Source: Phycisphaerales bacterium (GTDB taxonomy: Bacteria > Planctomycetota > Phycisphaerae > UBA1845 > Fen-1342). Taken from it: a DNA stretch of 33,430 nucleotides. Below are positions 1-7,251 of this stretch, piece by piece. The position numbers were made by a program, and so were the translations under genes. The DNA lies in NCBI GenBank assembly GCA_020427345.1, contig JAGQOO010000008.1, positions 1 through 33,430 of the forward strand, given 5' to 3'. How positions within the stretch are numbered: position 1 is the first letter of the stretch; every line of letters begins with the position of its first letter. The notes below the pieces were generated by a model, which was not told the DNA's origin, searched no databases, and saw only the letters and a program-made list of their open reading frames with translations.

Positions 1-1517
1 ATGCCGTATTCGACGTAATAGAACGGCACTTCGAAGATGTGCAGCTTGCGGTGCCACGAGTCGCGGTCGTAGTTCTCAAGCCCCGACCAGTCGATATGCG
101 GGCTGAAGCGCTTCGTGAGTGATTGCCAATGCGCCTGTCGCTGCGCGGTCGTCGCGTTGACGTTCGTATACACCCAATGCTGAAACGCGTCGACGCGGGC
201 CATGAACGGGAAGAACGTCACGATGCCTTCAAGAAACCGCTTGCGGGCGCGATCCGTCTCCGATCCGTAGAACACGTCGACATGCGGCAGGCACAGCATC
301 TCCATGCCCATCGACGCGACTTCGGCGAACTCGATCGGGTATGTGCGATACGCGTCGAGCGGGTCGTTGCGGCATGACCACGTGTGAAACGCGTGGCCGC
401 CTTCGTGCAGCAGCGTCCGCACATCGCTTTCCGTTCCGACGGCGTTCATGAAAATGAACGGCAGGCGCTTCTCGTTGTACGTCGCCTGATACCCGCCCGG
501 CGCCTTCCCCTTGCGGCTGCCGAGATCAAGCAGGCCACGCTGCGAAAGGTTGTCGAAGATGTCGCCAAGTTCGCCATCAACCTTGTGGAAGATCTTCGAG
601 CAGCCCGCGACGAGTTCGTCGTCGTTCTTGAACGGGCGCAACGGCGGGCGCTGATCGATGTCGACATCCAGGTCCCACGGTCGCAGCGACTTCAGGCCAA
701 GTTTCTCGCGACGCTGCTCGAACAACCGCCCGACCGCCGGCACGCAGACCTTTTCGATCGCGTCATGAAACGCGAGGCAATCGTCCGGCGTGTAATCAAA
801 CCGCTGCATCGCCTTGAACATGTATTCGCGGAAATCCGCGCAGTCGGCGTTCTTCGCGACCTGGTGGCGCACGCGGACCATGTCGTCGTACAGCTTGTTC
901 AACTCGTCGGCGTTCTGGAGATAGCGATCCGAGATCGCTCGCCAGGCTTCTTCGCGCAGCGCCCGATCCGTTTCCTCGAGATTGCGGGCGGCCTGCTGAA
1001 TTGTCAGCTCTTCGCCGCGCAGCGTGACGGTCATCGCGCCGGTGATCTTCTGATACTGCTGCGACATTTCGGCGAGTTGGACTTGCAGCGGGATGTTCTC
1101 TTCGCGGAAAATCTCGATCGCGCTCCGCACGCTCCGCTCCAGCACCTCATACCGCTTCTGCGGCAGCGGGAACCGCGTCGCGAGTTCGGCGAACTTCAGC
1201 CGAAGCTGCTGCGCCCACGGCTCGCGGTGCGGCTGCACATTCTGGAGATAGTGCAGAAACGCCTGCTCGCGCTCGGCGTCGTCGGTCGCGCAGGTCATGG
1301 CGATGTGACGGGCCGTGCCTTCCTCGTCAAAGGCCGCGTCAACCTCGCTGAAATCGCGGAGCCACTGCTCGAAGTCCGCCAGTGTCTTGATCTCGCGGTC
1401 GACGAGCTGCTTGTAATACGGCTCGGCGGTGGCCCAGTCATCAAACCGGGCGCCGGGCGCCACAAACGTCCGCGGGAACTCTTCGCTGCCAATCTGTCGC
1501 TGTTGCGTCGCGGTCAT
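1..1517 (-). CDS. M3-family oligoendopeptidase (PepF-like), C-terminus cut by window edge
   Basis: Reading the minus strand from the ATG at 1517 gives an open frame of about 505 codons that runs off the left edge. The translation begins MTATQQRQIGSEEFPRTF. Around residue 371 it carries the zinc motif HEGGHAFH, followed about 25 residues later by EFAEVASMGMEML, which supplies the third (Glu) ligand. This HExxH plus downstream Glu layout, with a long helical N-terminal half, is typical of M3 metallopeptidases that cleave short peptides in the cytoplasm. Family members are about 560-600 residues, so most of the protein is present and only the C-terminal end is missing. A GGAG lies about 11 bases upstream of the start. 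The gene is monocistronic as far as seen and divergent from gmk. The long opposite-strand frame at 384-1535 is its shadow. Confidence 0.9.
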   Translation of the reverse strand, partial: MTATQQRQIGSEEFPRTFVAPGARFDDWATAEPYYKQLVDREIKTLADFEQWLRDFSEVDAAFDEEGTARHIAMTCATDDAEREQAFLHYLQNVQPHREPWAQQLRLKFAELATRFPLPQKRYEVLERSVRSAIEIFREENIPLQVQLAEMSQQYQKITGAMTVTLRGEELTIQQAARNLEETDRALREEAWRAISDRYLQNADELNKLYDDMVRVRHQVAKNADCADFREYMFKAMQRFDYTPDDCLAFHDAIEKVCVPAVGRLFEQRREKLGLKSLRPWDLDVDIDQRPPLRPFKNDDELVAGCSKIFHKVDGELGDIFDNLSQRGLLDLGSRKGKAPGGYQATYNEKRLPFIFMNAVGTESDVRTLLHEGGHAFHTWSCRNDPLDAYRTYPIEFAEVASMGMEMLCLPHVDVFYGSETDRARKRFLEGIVTFFPFMARVDAFQHWVYTNVNATTAQRQAHWQSLTKRFSPHIDWSGLENYDRDSWHRKLHIFEVPFYYVEYG

Positions 1518-1644
1518 GCTGATTCGGCTCCGTGAATGTCAGTGAAACCCGGAGGATAGGGGACATGGGCGGGTTGGGCCACCTGCTCGATCGCGTGCCA
1601 CGGTGTCTCGGCCATACGTTCGATCGCGCGACGCTGTCGGCGAA

Positions 1645-1665
1645 CCACTGCCGAGACGGCAGTGG
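1645..1665. repeat. REP-like perfect palindrome with AGA/TCT loop
   Basis: CCACTGCCG, AGA, CGGCAGTGG forms a perfect 9-bp stem with a 3-base loop, in the roughly 250-bp gap between the divergent peptidase and gmk genes. No T-run follows on either strand, so it is a poor rho-independent terminator. Read on the other strand its core is CGTCTCG, the same core as the repeat units at 18245-18341. This suggests a dispersed palindromic repeat family rather than a gene-specific operator. The rest of 1518-1767 shows no convincing gene. Confidence 0.55.
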
Positions 1666-1767
1666 CACAAGGAGCGTCGAAAGCGCGGCCGGCGAGAAAC
1701 GGCACTGGCCGCCCAGTGATCCCCCCCCTTACTGGCCGAATCCCCATTCTCACCGCATAATCCACCC

Positions 1768-2340
1768 ATGATCGGCAAACTCGTCGTCATCAGCGGACCC
1801 TCCGGGACGGGCAAGACCTCCATCTGCAACGAACTGCTCCGGCGGCTGCCGAACGGCTATTGGTCCGTCTCGGCGACCACCCGCGAGCGGCGCGGGGACG
1901 AGGTGGACGGGCGCGAATACCGCTACGTGACGCCTGAGGCCTTCGCCGAGATGGTCCGGCGGGACGAGTTGCTTGAGCATGCGGAATATTGCGGCCGGCA
2001 GTACGGCACGCCGCGAAAGCCCGTGGAGGACGCCATCGCCGCCGGCAAGGTCGTCGTGATGGAGATCGACGTGCAGGGCGGGGCGCAGATCGCCCGGCGG
2101 ATGCCCGAATCGATCCGTATTTTCGTGCTGCCGCCGACGCGGGAGACGCTGGAGGCCCGCCTGAAAGGCCGCCGGACCGAGAGCGACGCGATCCAGAAAC
2201 GCCGGCTGGAGCAGGCGGACGGCGAAATCGGTTTCGCTCGCCAGAGCGGCTACTACCAGTTTTTCATCACCAATGATATACTGGAGGATTCGGTTGATCG
2301 GGTGATGGAGATCATCCAGCAGGAGACGCAAGCCGTATGA
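1768..2340 (+). CDS. gmk: Guanylate kinase
   Basis: The 190-residue protein phosphorylates GMP (or dGMP) to GDP using ATP, in nucleotide biosynthesis in the cytoplasm. The N-terminus has the P-loop GPSGTGKTS at residues 10-18. The GMP-binding region SVSATTRERRGDEVDGREYRYV follows in two parts (around residues 34-55), then the VVMEIDVQGG strand that is typical of the family, and the RRTES/RLEQA lid region near residues 135-150. Length is normal (about 185-210). The ATG at 1768 directly precedes MIGKLVVISGPSG, where Gmk proteins normally begin, and no Shine-Dalgarno is visible in front of it. The stop overlaps the rpoZ start by 4 bp (ATGA), the common gmk-rpoZ-coaBC order. Confidence 0.97.
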   Translation: MIGKLVVISGPSGTGKTSICNELLRRLPNGYWSVSATTRERRGDEVDGREYRYVTPEAFAEMVRRDELLEHAEYCGRQYGTPRKPVEDAIAAGKVVVMEIDVQGGAQIARRMPESIRIFVLPPTRETLEARLKGRRTESDAIQKRRLEQADGEIGFARQSGYYQFFITNDILEDSVDRVMEIIQQETQAV

Positions 2341-2561
2341 TCGAAACGCTGAACAACGACGACATCATCAACAAGGTCGGTGGTCGCTTCCGCCTGACGG
2401 CGCTGATTCAAAAGCGCTGGCTTGAGTTGCTGCAGGGTTCGCGGCCGATGATCGAGGCCGGCGGGCGCAGCGAGCTCGAAATCGTCGTTGAAGAAATCCG
2501 CCAGGGCAAGATCGGCATCGACTACGAGGCCTCCGGAATTCCGGCCCCGGAATCGGCCTGA
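2337..2561 (+). CDS. rpoZ: RNA polymerase omega subunit
   Basis: The 74-residue protein has the omega-family pattern: an N-terminal stretch NNDDIINKVGGRFRLTALIQ, then KRWLELLQGSRPMIE, then a charged C-terminal helix (ELEIVVEEIRQGKIGIDYE). Omega helps assemble and stabilise the beta-prime subunit of RNA polymerase. The start ATG overlaps the gmk stop by 4 bp, indicating translational coupling. Its position between gmk and a coaC gene is the conserved order in many bacteria, which strengthens a call that would be weaker on such a short sequence alone. The gene ends 13 bp before the coaC start. Confidence 0.92.
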   Translation: MIETLNNDDIINKVGGRFRLTALIQKRWLELLQGSRPMIEAGGRSELEIVVEEIRQGKIGIDYEASGIPAPESA

Positions 2562-2574
2562 CCCCAAGCCACTG

Positions 2575-3171
2575 ATGAAGCCGCCTGACGACAGCCTTCC
2601 GCTGAGCGGCTACGAAACGCTGGTGTGCGTGTGCGGCGGCATCGCGGCCTACAAGGTCGCTTCCGTCGTGTCTGCGCTCGCGCAGCGCGGCTGCGGCGTG
2701 ACCGTCGCCATGACGCGTAACGCGCGGCGGTTCGTCGGCGAAATCACATTCGAGGCGCTCTCCGGCCGCCCCGTCGCCACGAGCAACTGGCGCGCCGCCG
2801 AGCATGTCGGCGTACAACATCTGAAGCTGTCCGAACGGGCGGACTTGCTGCTGCTGGCCCCGGCGACGGCGAACACACTCGCGAAGTACGCGCTCGGCCT
2901 CGCGGATGATCTGGTGAGCAACCTGCTGCTCGGCGCCGCGTGCCCGGTCGTCATCGCCCCGGCGATGAACGAGCGCATGTGGGCCAACCCGGCGACGCAA
3001 CGCAACGTCGCGCTGCTGAAAGAAGCGGGCGTTGAATTCATCGGCCCCGAAAGCGGCTGGCAGGCGTGCCGGGCGGTAGGCCCGGGAAGAATGTCGGAGC
3101 CGGAGGCGATTGTTGAAAACGTGACCGCGCGGCTTCGCGAGAAGGGGCCGCGTAGTCAGGTCCTCGAATAG
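2575..3171 (+). CDS. coaC: Phosphopantothenoylcysteine decarboxylase, stand-alone flavoprotein domain (CoaC)
   Basis: The 198-residue flavoprotein decarboxylates 4'-phosphopantothenoylcysteine to 4'-phosphopantetheine in coenzyme A synthesis. Visible family signatures are the N-terminal CGGIAAYK FMN-binding loop (residues about 21-28), the catalytic His in GVQHLKLSERADLLLLAPAT, the PAMNERMW substrate motif, and the GWQACRAVGPGRM clamp with its Cys. In most bacteria this domain is fused to the CoaB ligase. Here the protein stops right after the decarboxylase domain and no CoaB follows, so coaB must be elsewhere or was lost from this spot. I placed the start at the ATG at 2575, 13 bp after rpoZ. 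An upstream in-frame ATG at 2488 lies deep inside rpoZ and would add a non-conserved Arg-rich leader. Confidence 0.93.
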   Translation: MKPPDDSLPLSGYETLVCVCGGIAAYKVASVVSALAQRGCGVTVAMTRNARRFVGEITFEALSGRPVATSNWRAAEHVGVQHLKLSERADLLLLAPATANTLAKYALGLADDLVSNLLLGAACPVVIAPAMNERMWANPATQRNVALLKEAGVEFIGPESGWQACRAVGPGRMSEPEAIVENVTARLREKGPRSQVLE

Positions 3172-3211
3172 GCGATCCGGTTCACGGATAGCGTATTCGT
3201 GATGACGCAAC

Positions 3212-3295
3212 CCGTCATTCCCGCGCACAACCGTCATTCCCGCGCACGCGGGAATCCAGTTCGCGGCATGGACCCCCGCTTTCGCGGGGATGACG
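3212..3295 (+). repeat. REP/MITE-like imperfect palindrome, copy 1
   Basis: The element reads CGTCATTCCCGCGCACGCGGGAATCCAG in two blocks from 3232, a short spacer, then ATGGACCCCCGCTTTCGCGGGGATGACG ending at 3295. The ends form an outer inverted repeat with one mismatch, and each half contains its own small hairpin (CCCGCG/CGCGGG and CCCCGC/GCGGGG). Its first roughly 18 bases are also duplicated just upstream (3212-3229), a partial tandem copy. A second copy in the same orientation is at 4187-4250. This is the layout of dispersed extragenic palindromes. The ATG inside its right end opens an ORF, so that start is suspect. Confidence 0.8.
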
Positions 3296-3349
3296 AAGCG
3301 CCTACACAGCTCATCTGGCGCGAGACGACTCAGCGAGGAAGCTGAAGCA

Positions 3350-4144
3350 GTGCTTTATAGCGACATCATCACTACGCTCGCGGGCCCGGCGCTCGGCGCC
3401 TGCGCGCGCGGCGATGTTCCATTTCTTATGAATGCGACCAGCTCTACACCGATTGATCAAGTGGAGCGATCCCTGTTTCCGCCGGTGCTGATTCCTATCT
3501 GGGACGATTGGCCGCGGGTCCATGGTCTGTGGCGGTATCCGGACTCGCTATGTCGCTCGATTTCATTCGTCCAGTTCGATGCGGATAGTGGGTCCACGGT
3601 TGAGATTGGGCGAAACGCGATCCAATTCCTGGAGTGGTTCGCGCTCTATCAATGGTACAACCTTCCGGGCGATGAGGAGTTTGAGGAGCTGGAGACGTTC
3701 TGCGCACAGACGGGTGTCGACTTCCAGACGGTGGATAGAATTGGGCGAACGAACAAGTACTGGAAAGACGCCGTTCCTAAGCTTCCGTCGTTCAGTACGA
3801 GCCTGCCTCTAAGCGCCGCCCACCCAGGTGAGTATGACGGGGACTTTCCGGTCGATACATCTGCGGCCGCCATCGCCCGGTGCAGTTTTTGGGAGTTTCC
3901 CGAGTCCCAGATACAACAGTTGCAGAACGCCGACAATTGTCCGCCATGGCTTCGTCTGGATGTAGACGCGTCAGAGGCGTTTGAGAAGTTTCTAAACGGC
4001 GGCGATACCTTGGCGGCATGGCTCTGTCTCAACCGGTTCGGCTGGAGGGGCCCGGCGATGGGCCGTGCGTTTGAGCGGTTTGCCGGCCATGTCGATCCGA
4101 TCACGAAAGCGGTAGCCGCGCGATACCGATTGGTGGTTACGTAG
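3350..4144 (+). CDS. Unrecognised protein between two REP-like repeats
   Basis: I do not recognise this protein. From the GTG at 3350 it has 264 residues, soluble, with no signal peptide or TM segment. It is rich in Trp, Phe and acidic residues (for example PVLIPIWDDWPRVHG, FLEWFALYQWYNLPGDEEFE), a composition sometimes seen in small immunity or SUKH-like proteins, but I see no diagnostic motif. The frame is open from an ATG at 3290, but that ATG lies in the right arm of the REP-like repeat. GTG 3350 has AGGAAG about 8 bases upstream and ATG 3428 is a further option. Its DNA looks less GC-rich at third positions than its neighbours. With a repeat on each side and an IS110 remnant nearby, it is probably acquired or accessory. 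Confidence 0.6.
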   Translation: MLYSDIITTLAGPALGACARGDVPFLMNATSSTPIDQVERSLFPPVLIPIWDDWPRVHGLWRYPDSLCRSISFVQFDADSGSTVEIGRNAIQFLEWFALYQWYNLPGDEEFEELETFCAQTGVDFQTVDRIGRTNKYWKDAVPKLPSFSTSLPLSAAHPGEYDGDFPVDTSAAAIARCSFWEFPESQIQQLQNADNCPPWLRLDVDASEAFEKFLNGGDTLAAWLCLNRFGWRGPAMGRAFERFAGHVDPITKAVAARYRLVVT

Positions 4145-4186
4145 GCGTGCAATAGGTCGCGCGCGCCATCCGCCGGAAAGTGCAAC

Positions 4187-4250
4187 CGTCATTCCCGCGC
4201 ACGCGGGAATCCAGTGTTTGCGATGGATCCCCGCTTGCGCGGGGATGACG
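4187..4250 (+). repeat. REP/MITE-like imperfect palindrome, copy 2
   Basis: This copy is nearly identical to and in the same orientation as the one at 3232-3295. CGTCATTCCCGCGCACGCGG and GGAATCCAG are followed by a variable spacer (TGTTTGCG instead of TTCGCGGC), then ATGGATCCCCGCTTGCGCGG and GGATGACG. The outer arms pair with one mismatch. It sits 42 bp past the stop of the unrecognised gene and about 130 bp before the IS110-like fragment. Confidence 0.8.
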
Positions 4251-4279
4251 AGACAGCGCATCCTTCGTCTCTAAAACAT

Positions 4280-4382
4280 GCTTACGCCTGCGGCGAAGGC
4301 ATGAAGCTATGAAGCGAGTCTCCGGTTTGGATACGCGCGGGGTCGGCTTTACAGTCGCCCCAGACCCAAACAGGAGACCCGC
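4280..4382 (+). mobile_element. Possible IS110-family left-end noncoding remnant
   Basis: About 100 bases between the REP-like repeat and the transposase fragment carry no gene. In intact IS110-group elements the stretch upstream of the transposase is the left-end noncoding region, which in characterised members encodes the bridge RNA. The segment ends in CAGGAGACCCGC just before ATG 4383, giving the fragment a good ribosome binding site. I cannot define the element's outer boundary, and the assignment rests only on position. Confidence 0.3.
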
Positions 4383-4493
4383 ATGTACTCGATCGGTATT
4401 GACTGGCGCCAACGGTACTGCAACGTGTGTATTCTGGACAATCGGGGCGATCGGATCAAGGAGACGCGGCTGAAGACCGGCGAGCTGCAGGAT
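4383..4493 (+). pseudogene. IS110-family transposase, N-terminal fragment
   Basis: The translation from ATG 4383 begins MYSIGIDWRQRYCNVCILDN and continues RGDRIKETRLKTGELQD. This is the typical start of IS110-family DEDD (RuvC-like) transposases: a GID strand with the first catalytic Asp, then an alternating hydrophobic strand ending in D-x-x-G. After about residue 37 the frame continues to 4655 as sequence with no resemblance to the family, overlapping the purM start. A full transposase has about 300-400 residues, so roughly 90 percent is gone. This is a decayed insertion. It lies close to a REP-like palindrome, a known preferred target type for some IS110 members. Confidence 0.7.
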
Positions 4494-4593
4494 GGGCACG
4501 TCCTCCGGCGCCTCTCGTTCAGGCTGATGTCGTCCGCCGCCGCTGCTGGTGATTCCCCGTCCTTTCGGGTAATAAACCCCCTGCGAAAGCCGC

Positions 4594-5697
4594 GTGTCGC
4601 TTTCGCGTGTCGGCGGCTACGGAATCCCGCAATTGGCCAGGCGCATCACCTATAAAGACGCCGGCGTTGATATTGACGCCGCGGATGAAATGGTCGATCA
4701 GATCGGCCCGCTTCTCCGCCGCACGTGGGGGCCGCGCGTCGTGACCGAGCACGGCGGGTTCGCCGGGGCGTTTCGGCTGGACTACGGCGAGCGCCTCTTC
4801 GCGCGAGCCTATCGCGATCCCGTGCTCGTCGCGTGCACCGACGGCGTGGGCAGCAAGCTGCTCGTCGCCATTCAGGCCAAGCGCTATGACACCGTCGGCG
4901 TCGACTGCGTCGCGATGAATGTCAACGACATGATCACGCTCGGCGCGGAGCCGCTGCTGTTTCTCGACTACATCGCCGTCAACAAACTCGCCCCCAACGT
5001 CGCGACCGAGATCGTGCGCGGCGTGGTCACCGGCTGTGAAGAAGCCGGATGCGCCCTGCTCGGCGGCGAGACGGCGGAACTACCGGATTTGTATCGCCGC
5101 GGGCATTTCGACCTGGCGGGTTTTGCGGTTGGCGTGGCGGAGCGCGGGCGATTGTTGCGCCCGCGCGACAACGTCAAACCCGGCGACGACATCATCGGGC
5201 TCACCTCCAGCGGCTTGCATTCCAATGGGTATGCCCTGGCACGTAAGGCGCTGCTGACCGAAGCCGGCATGGACCTGCATCAGAAACCGCGCCCGCTGAA
5301 CGAGCCGCTGGTGGATGTGCTGCTGCGGCCGACGCGCATATATGTGCGGGCGATCCGCGAGACGCTTCGCCGATATAAGCAACGGAACCCGATTGTCGGC
5401 ATGGCGCACATCACGGGCGGCGGATTGCCCGGAAACGTGCCGCGCATTCTGCCGGACGACTGCGACGCGGTGATCCGGCGCGGCGCGTGGACGCCGCCGC
5501 CGATCTTCGGGCTGCTGGAGCGGAGCGGCGTGGCGGAAGAGGAGCTTTTCAACGTGTTCAACATGGGCATCGGGTATACGTTGATCACGCGCCCGCGCTC
5601 GACGGCGGCGGTGATCAAGTCGCTGGAGAAAGCCGGTGAGACCGCGATCGTGATCGGAACGATCCGGCGCGGCGCGGGCAAGCTGGAGCTGCGGTGA
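4594..5697 (+). CDS. purM: Phosphoribosylformylglycinamidine cyclo-ligase
   Basis: AIR synthetase, the fifth step of purine biosynthesis, closes the imidazole ring of FGAM using ATP. Family marks are the near-N-terminal ITYKDAGVDIDAADEMVDQI, the ATP-loop VACTDGVGSKLLVA, the VDCVAMNVNDMITLGAEPLL segment, LLGGETAELPD, and GLTSSGLHSNGYAL in the AIRS C-terminal half. The frame opens with GTG 4594 (367 residues). Because the conserved region starts only at residue about 19, TTG 4633 is a possible alternative, and neither has a convincing ribosome binding site. The region just upstream is IS110 debris, so the original leader may have been disturbed. The stop overlaps the next gene's start (TGATG). 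Confidence 0.94.
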   Translation: MSLSRVGGYGIPQLARRITYKDAGVDIDAADEMVDQIGPLLRRTWGPRVVTEHGGFAGAFRLDYGERLFARAYRDPVLVACTDGVGSKLLVAIQAKRYDTVGVDCVAMNVNDMITLGAEPLLFLDYIAVNKLAPNVATEIVRGVVTGCEEAGCALLGGETAELPDLYRRGHFDLAGFAVGVAERGRLLRPRDNVKPGDDIIGLTSSGLHSNGYALARKALLTEAGMDLHQKPRPLNEPLVDVLLRPTRIYVRAIRETLRRYKQRNPIVGMAHITGGGLPGNVPRILPDDCDAVIRRGAWTPPPIFGLLERSGVAEEELFNVFNMGIGYTLITRPRSTAAVIKSLEKAGETAIVIGTIRRGAGKLELR

Positions 5698-6722
5698 TGG
5701 GCGATCGCGTTGCGATCAAAGCGAGGATAGCAGTCGGAATCGCGCTGAGTATCGCGGTTGGCGCCGGCTGCGCCCATCAGAACGAAAACCGCTTCGTCGC
5801 GCTGGACAACGTCGCTTCGACACAAGATGAGTGGCGGTTCGAGCGCACGCGCGGCTTCAAGCTGACCACTGAACACTACGACATATACACGACGATCGAA
5901 GAACCGCGCCTGCTGACGTCATTGCCGCAGGCGATGGAAACGTGCTACGCCTATTACCAGCGCCTATTGCCAAACGTGACGCCGGGCGGCGAGCGGATGA
6001 CGGTGTACATCTTCGCAAAACGCCGCGAGTGGGAGCGTTTTACGCAGCGCCGCTTCCCGGAGCGGGCGCCCCTGCTGCTGCAAATCCGCAATGGCGGCTA
6101 TTCGCTGGATCGCATCGCCGTCGCGCAATACGTGACGCACGCGATCACGTTCCCGATCATCGCGCACGAGGGGCTGCACCAGTTTCTCGAGCTAAACGTA
6201 TCGAACCGCGTGCCGGCGTGGCTGAACGAAGGCCTCGCGGTGGAGTGTGAGGGCCAGAAGTGGACGATGGACGGCCTGCGCGAGTTCGACCCATGGCACA
6301 ATCCCGCGCGCCGCAATCAACTCGCCGAAGTGTTGCAGCGGAATGAGCAAACGCCGTTGCGCGAACTGCTGCGCATCAGCGCCGGCCATGTCGTCGGCGG
6401 CACGAGTCGCGGTATCGCTGCGTACTACGGGCAAGTGTGGATGCTGCAGCGATTCCTGTCAGCGGGGCAGGACGGCAAATACGCGGCCGAATACCAGCGC
6501 ATGATCGACGCGATCGGCTCGCAGGACCTTGACGCGCTGGCGCAGGCCGGGGCAATATCCGGAGGCGGCTCCATTTCGCCCGGCGAAGGGTTGTTTCGCG
6601 CCTTCTTTGCCGAGGATCTCGATACGATCGAAACGGAGTACGTGGACTTCATGAAGAACTACGCCTTGGGCGGCAAGCGCCCGGGCGATGACAAGCCGTG
6701 GTGGGAGAAGCTCGGTGAGTGA
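5697..6722 (+). CDS. Putative lipoprotein zinc metallopeptidase (HExxH gluzincin-like)
   Basis: The 341-residue protein has a basic N-terminus and a hydrophobic stretch ending in AVGAGC (Cys25), a likely lipoprotein signal although the lipobox is not ideal. The putative active site is HEGLHQFLELN (His157, Glu158, His161), followed by WLNEGLA with Glu178, the usual spacing of a gluzincin with the third ligand in a NEG-type motif. The overall form (a peptide-binding strand YIFAKRREW, then HExxH) resembles peptidase-MA-like/DUF1570-type proteins common in planctomycetes. The substrate is unknown. It starts at ATG 5697, overlapping the purM stop by 1 bp (GTG 5694 is also in frame), and overlaps the next gene by 8 bp. 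Confidence 0.75.
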   Translation: MGDRVAIKARIAVGIALSIAVGAGCAHQNENRFVALDNVASTQDEWRFERTRGFKLTTEHYDIYTTIEEPRLLTSLPQAMETCYAYYQRLLPNVTPGGERMTVYIFAKRREWERFTQRRFPERAPLLLQIRNGGYSLDRIAVAQYVTHAITFPIIAHEGLHQFLELNVSNRVPAWLNEGLAVECEGQKWTMDGLREFDPWHNPARRNQLAEVLQRNEQTPLRELLRISAGHVVGGTSRGIAAYYGQVWMLQRFLSAGQDGKYAAEYQRMIDAIGSQDLDALAQAGAISGGGSISPGEGLFRAFFAEDLDTIETEYVDFMKNYALGGKRPGDDKPWWEKLGE

Positions 6723-7059
6723 GACGCCGAATCGCATTACGTTCGATGATTTTGCCAAGCTGGACTTGCGCGTCGCGACGATTCGCGAGGCAGCCCCGCA
6801 TCCGGACGCGGATCGCCTGCTGGTACTGACGCTTGACGACGGCGGCGAAGGACGCACGATCGTGGCGGGTATTCGCGCGCATTATGCGCCTGAAACGCTT
6901 GTCGGCCGGCAGATCATCATCGTCGCCAACCTGGAGCCGCGCAAAATGCGCGGCATCGAAAGCCAGGGCATGCTGCTGGCCGCCAGCAACGCGGAACACA
7001 CCGAAGTGATTTTACTTTCACCCGAAAAGCCGATCGCGCCCGGCTCCTCGGTGGGCTAG
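6715..7059 (+). CDS. tRNA-binding-domain protein (EMAPII/CsaA-like OB fold)
   Basis: This 114-residue protein consists of one OB-fold tRNA-binding domain like the one at the C-terminus of many methionyl-tRNA synthetases or in CsaA. Signatures are FAKLDLRVATIREAAPHPDA, DRLLVLTLDDG, TIVAGIRAHY, IIVANLEPRKMRGIESQGML and the PGSSVG end. Stand-alone versions bind tRNA or act as synthetase partners, and which applies here cannot be told. I chose GTG 6715, which has GGGAGA about 7 bases upstream and overlaps the preceding gene by 8 bp. An ATG at 6688 would add nine non-conserved residues. About 190 bp without a gene follow before cheA, and I see no clear terminator there. Confidence 0.85.
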   Translation: MSETPNRITFDDFAKLDLRVATIREAAPHPDADRLLVLTLDDGGEGRTIVAGIRAHYAPETLVGRQIIIVANLEPRKMRGIESQGMLLAASNAEHTEVILLSPEKPIAPGSSVG

Positions 7060-7251
7060 CGCTCAAACGCGTCAAACTTGCGCGGCTCCGGACAAGATAT
7101 CCGGCCCAATCGCGGGCCGAGGCGTTCCCGTAACTGCACTTCCTGAATTCATCAAACGATAACACGATGTCGCCTCGGCGTTCTGACGAGTCGGGGAGGC
7201 GCCCCGTCATGGACTTGGCGGGATCAACCTCGGAAGAAGGCGCGCTGCACG

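Noticed and set aside
384-1535. 383-residue plus-strand open frame
   Set aside because: It is antisense to the M3 peptidase, which has a zinc motif; the translation is Arg/Leu/Val-rich and has no motif.
3350-4144. Toxin-antitoxin or immunity pair
   Set aside because: Trp-rich, acidic composition is only suggestive; there is one gene, no partner and no recognised motif.
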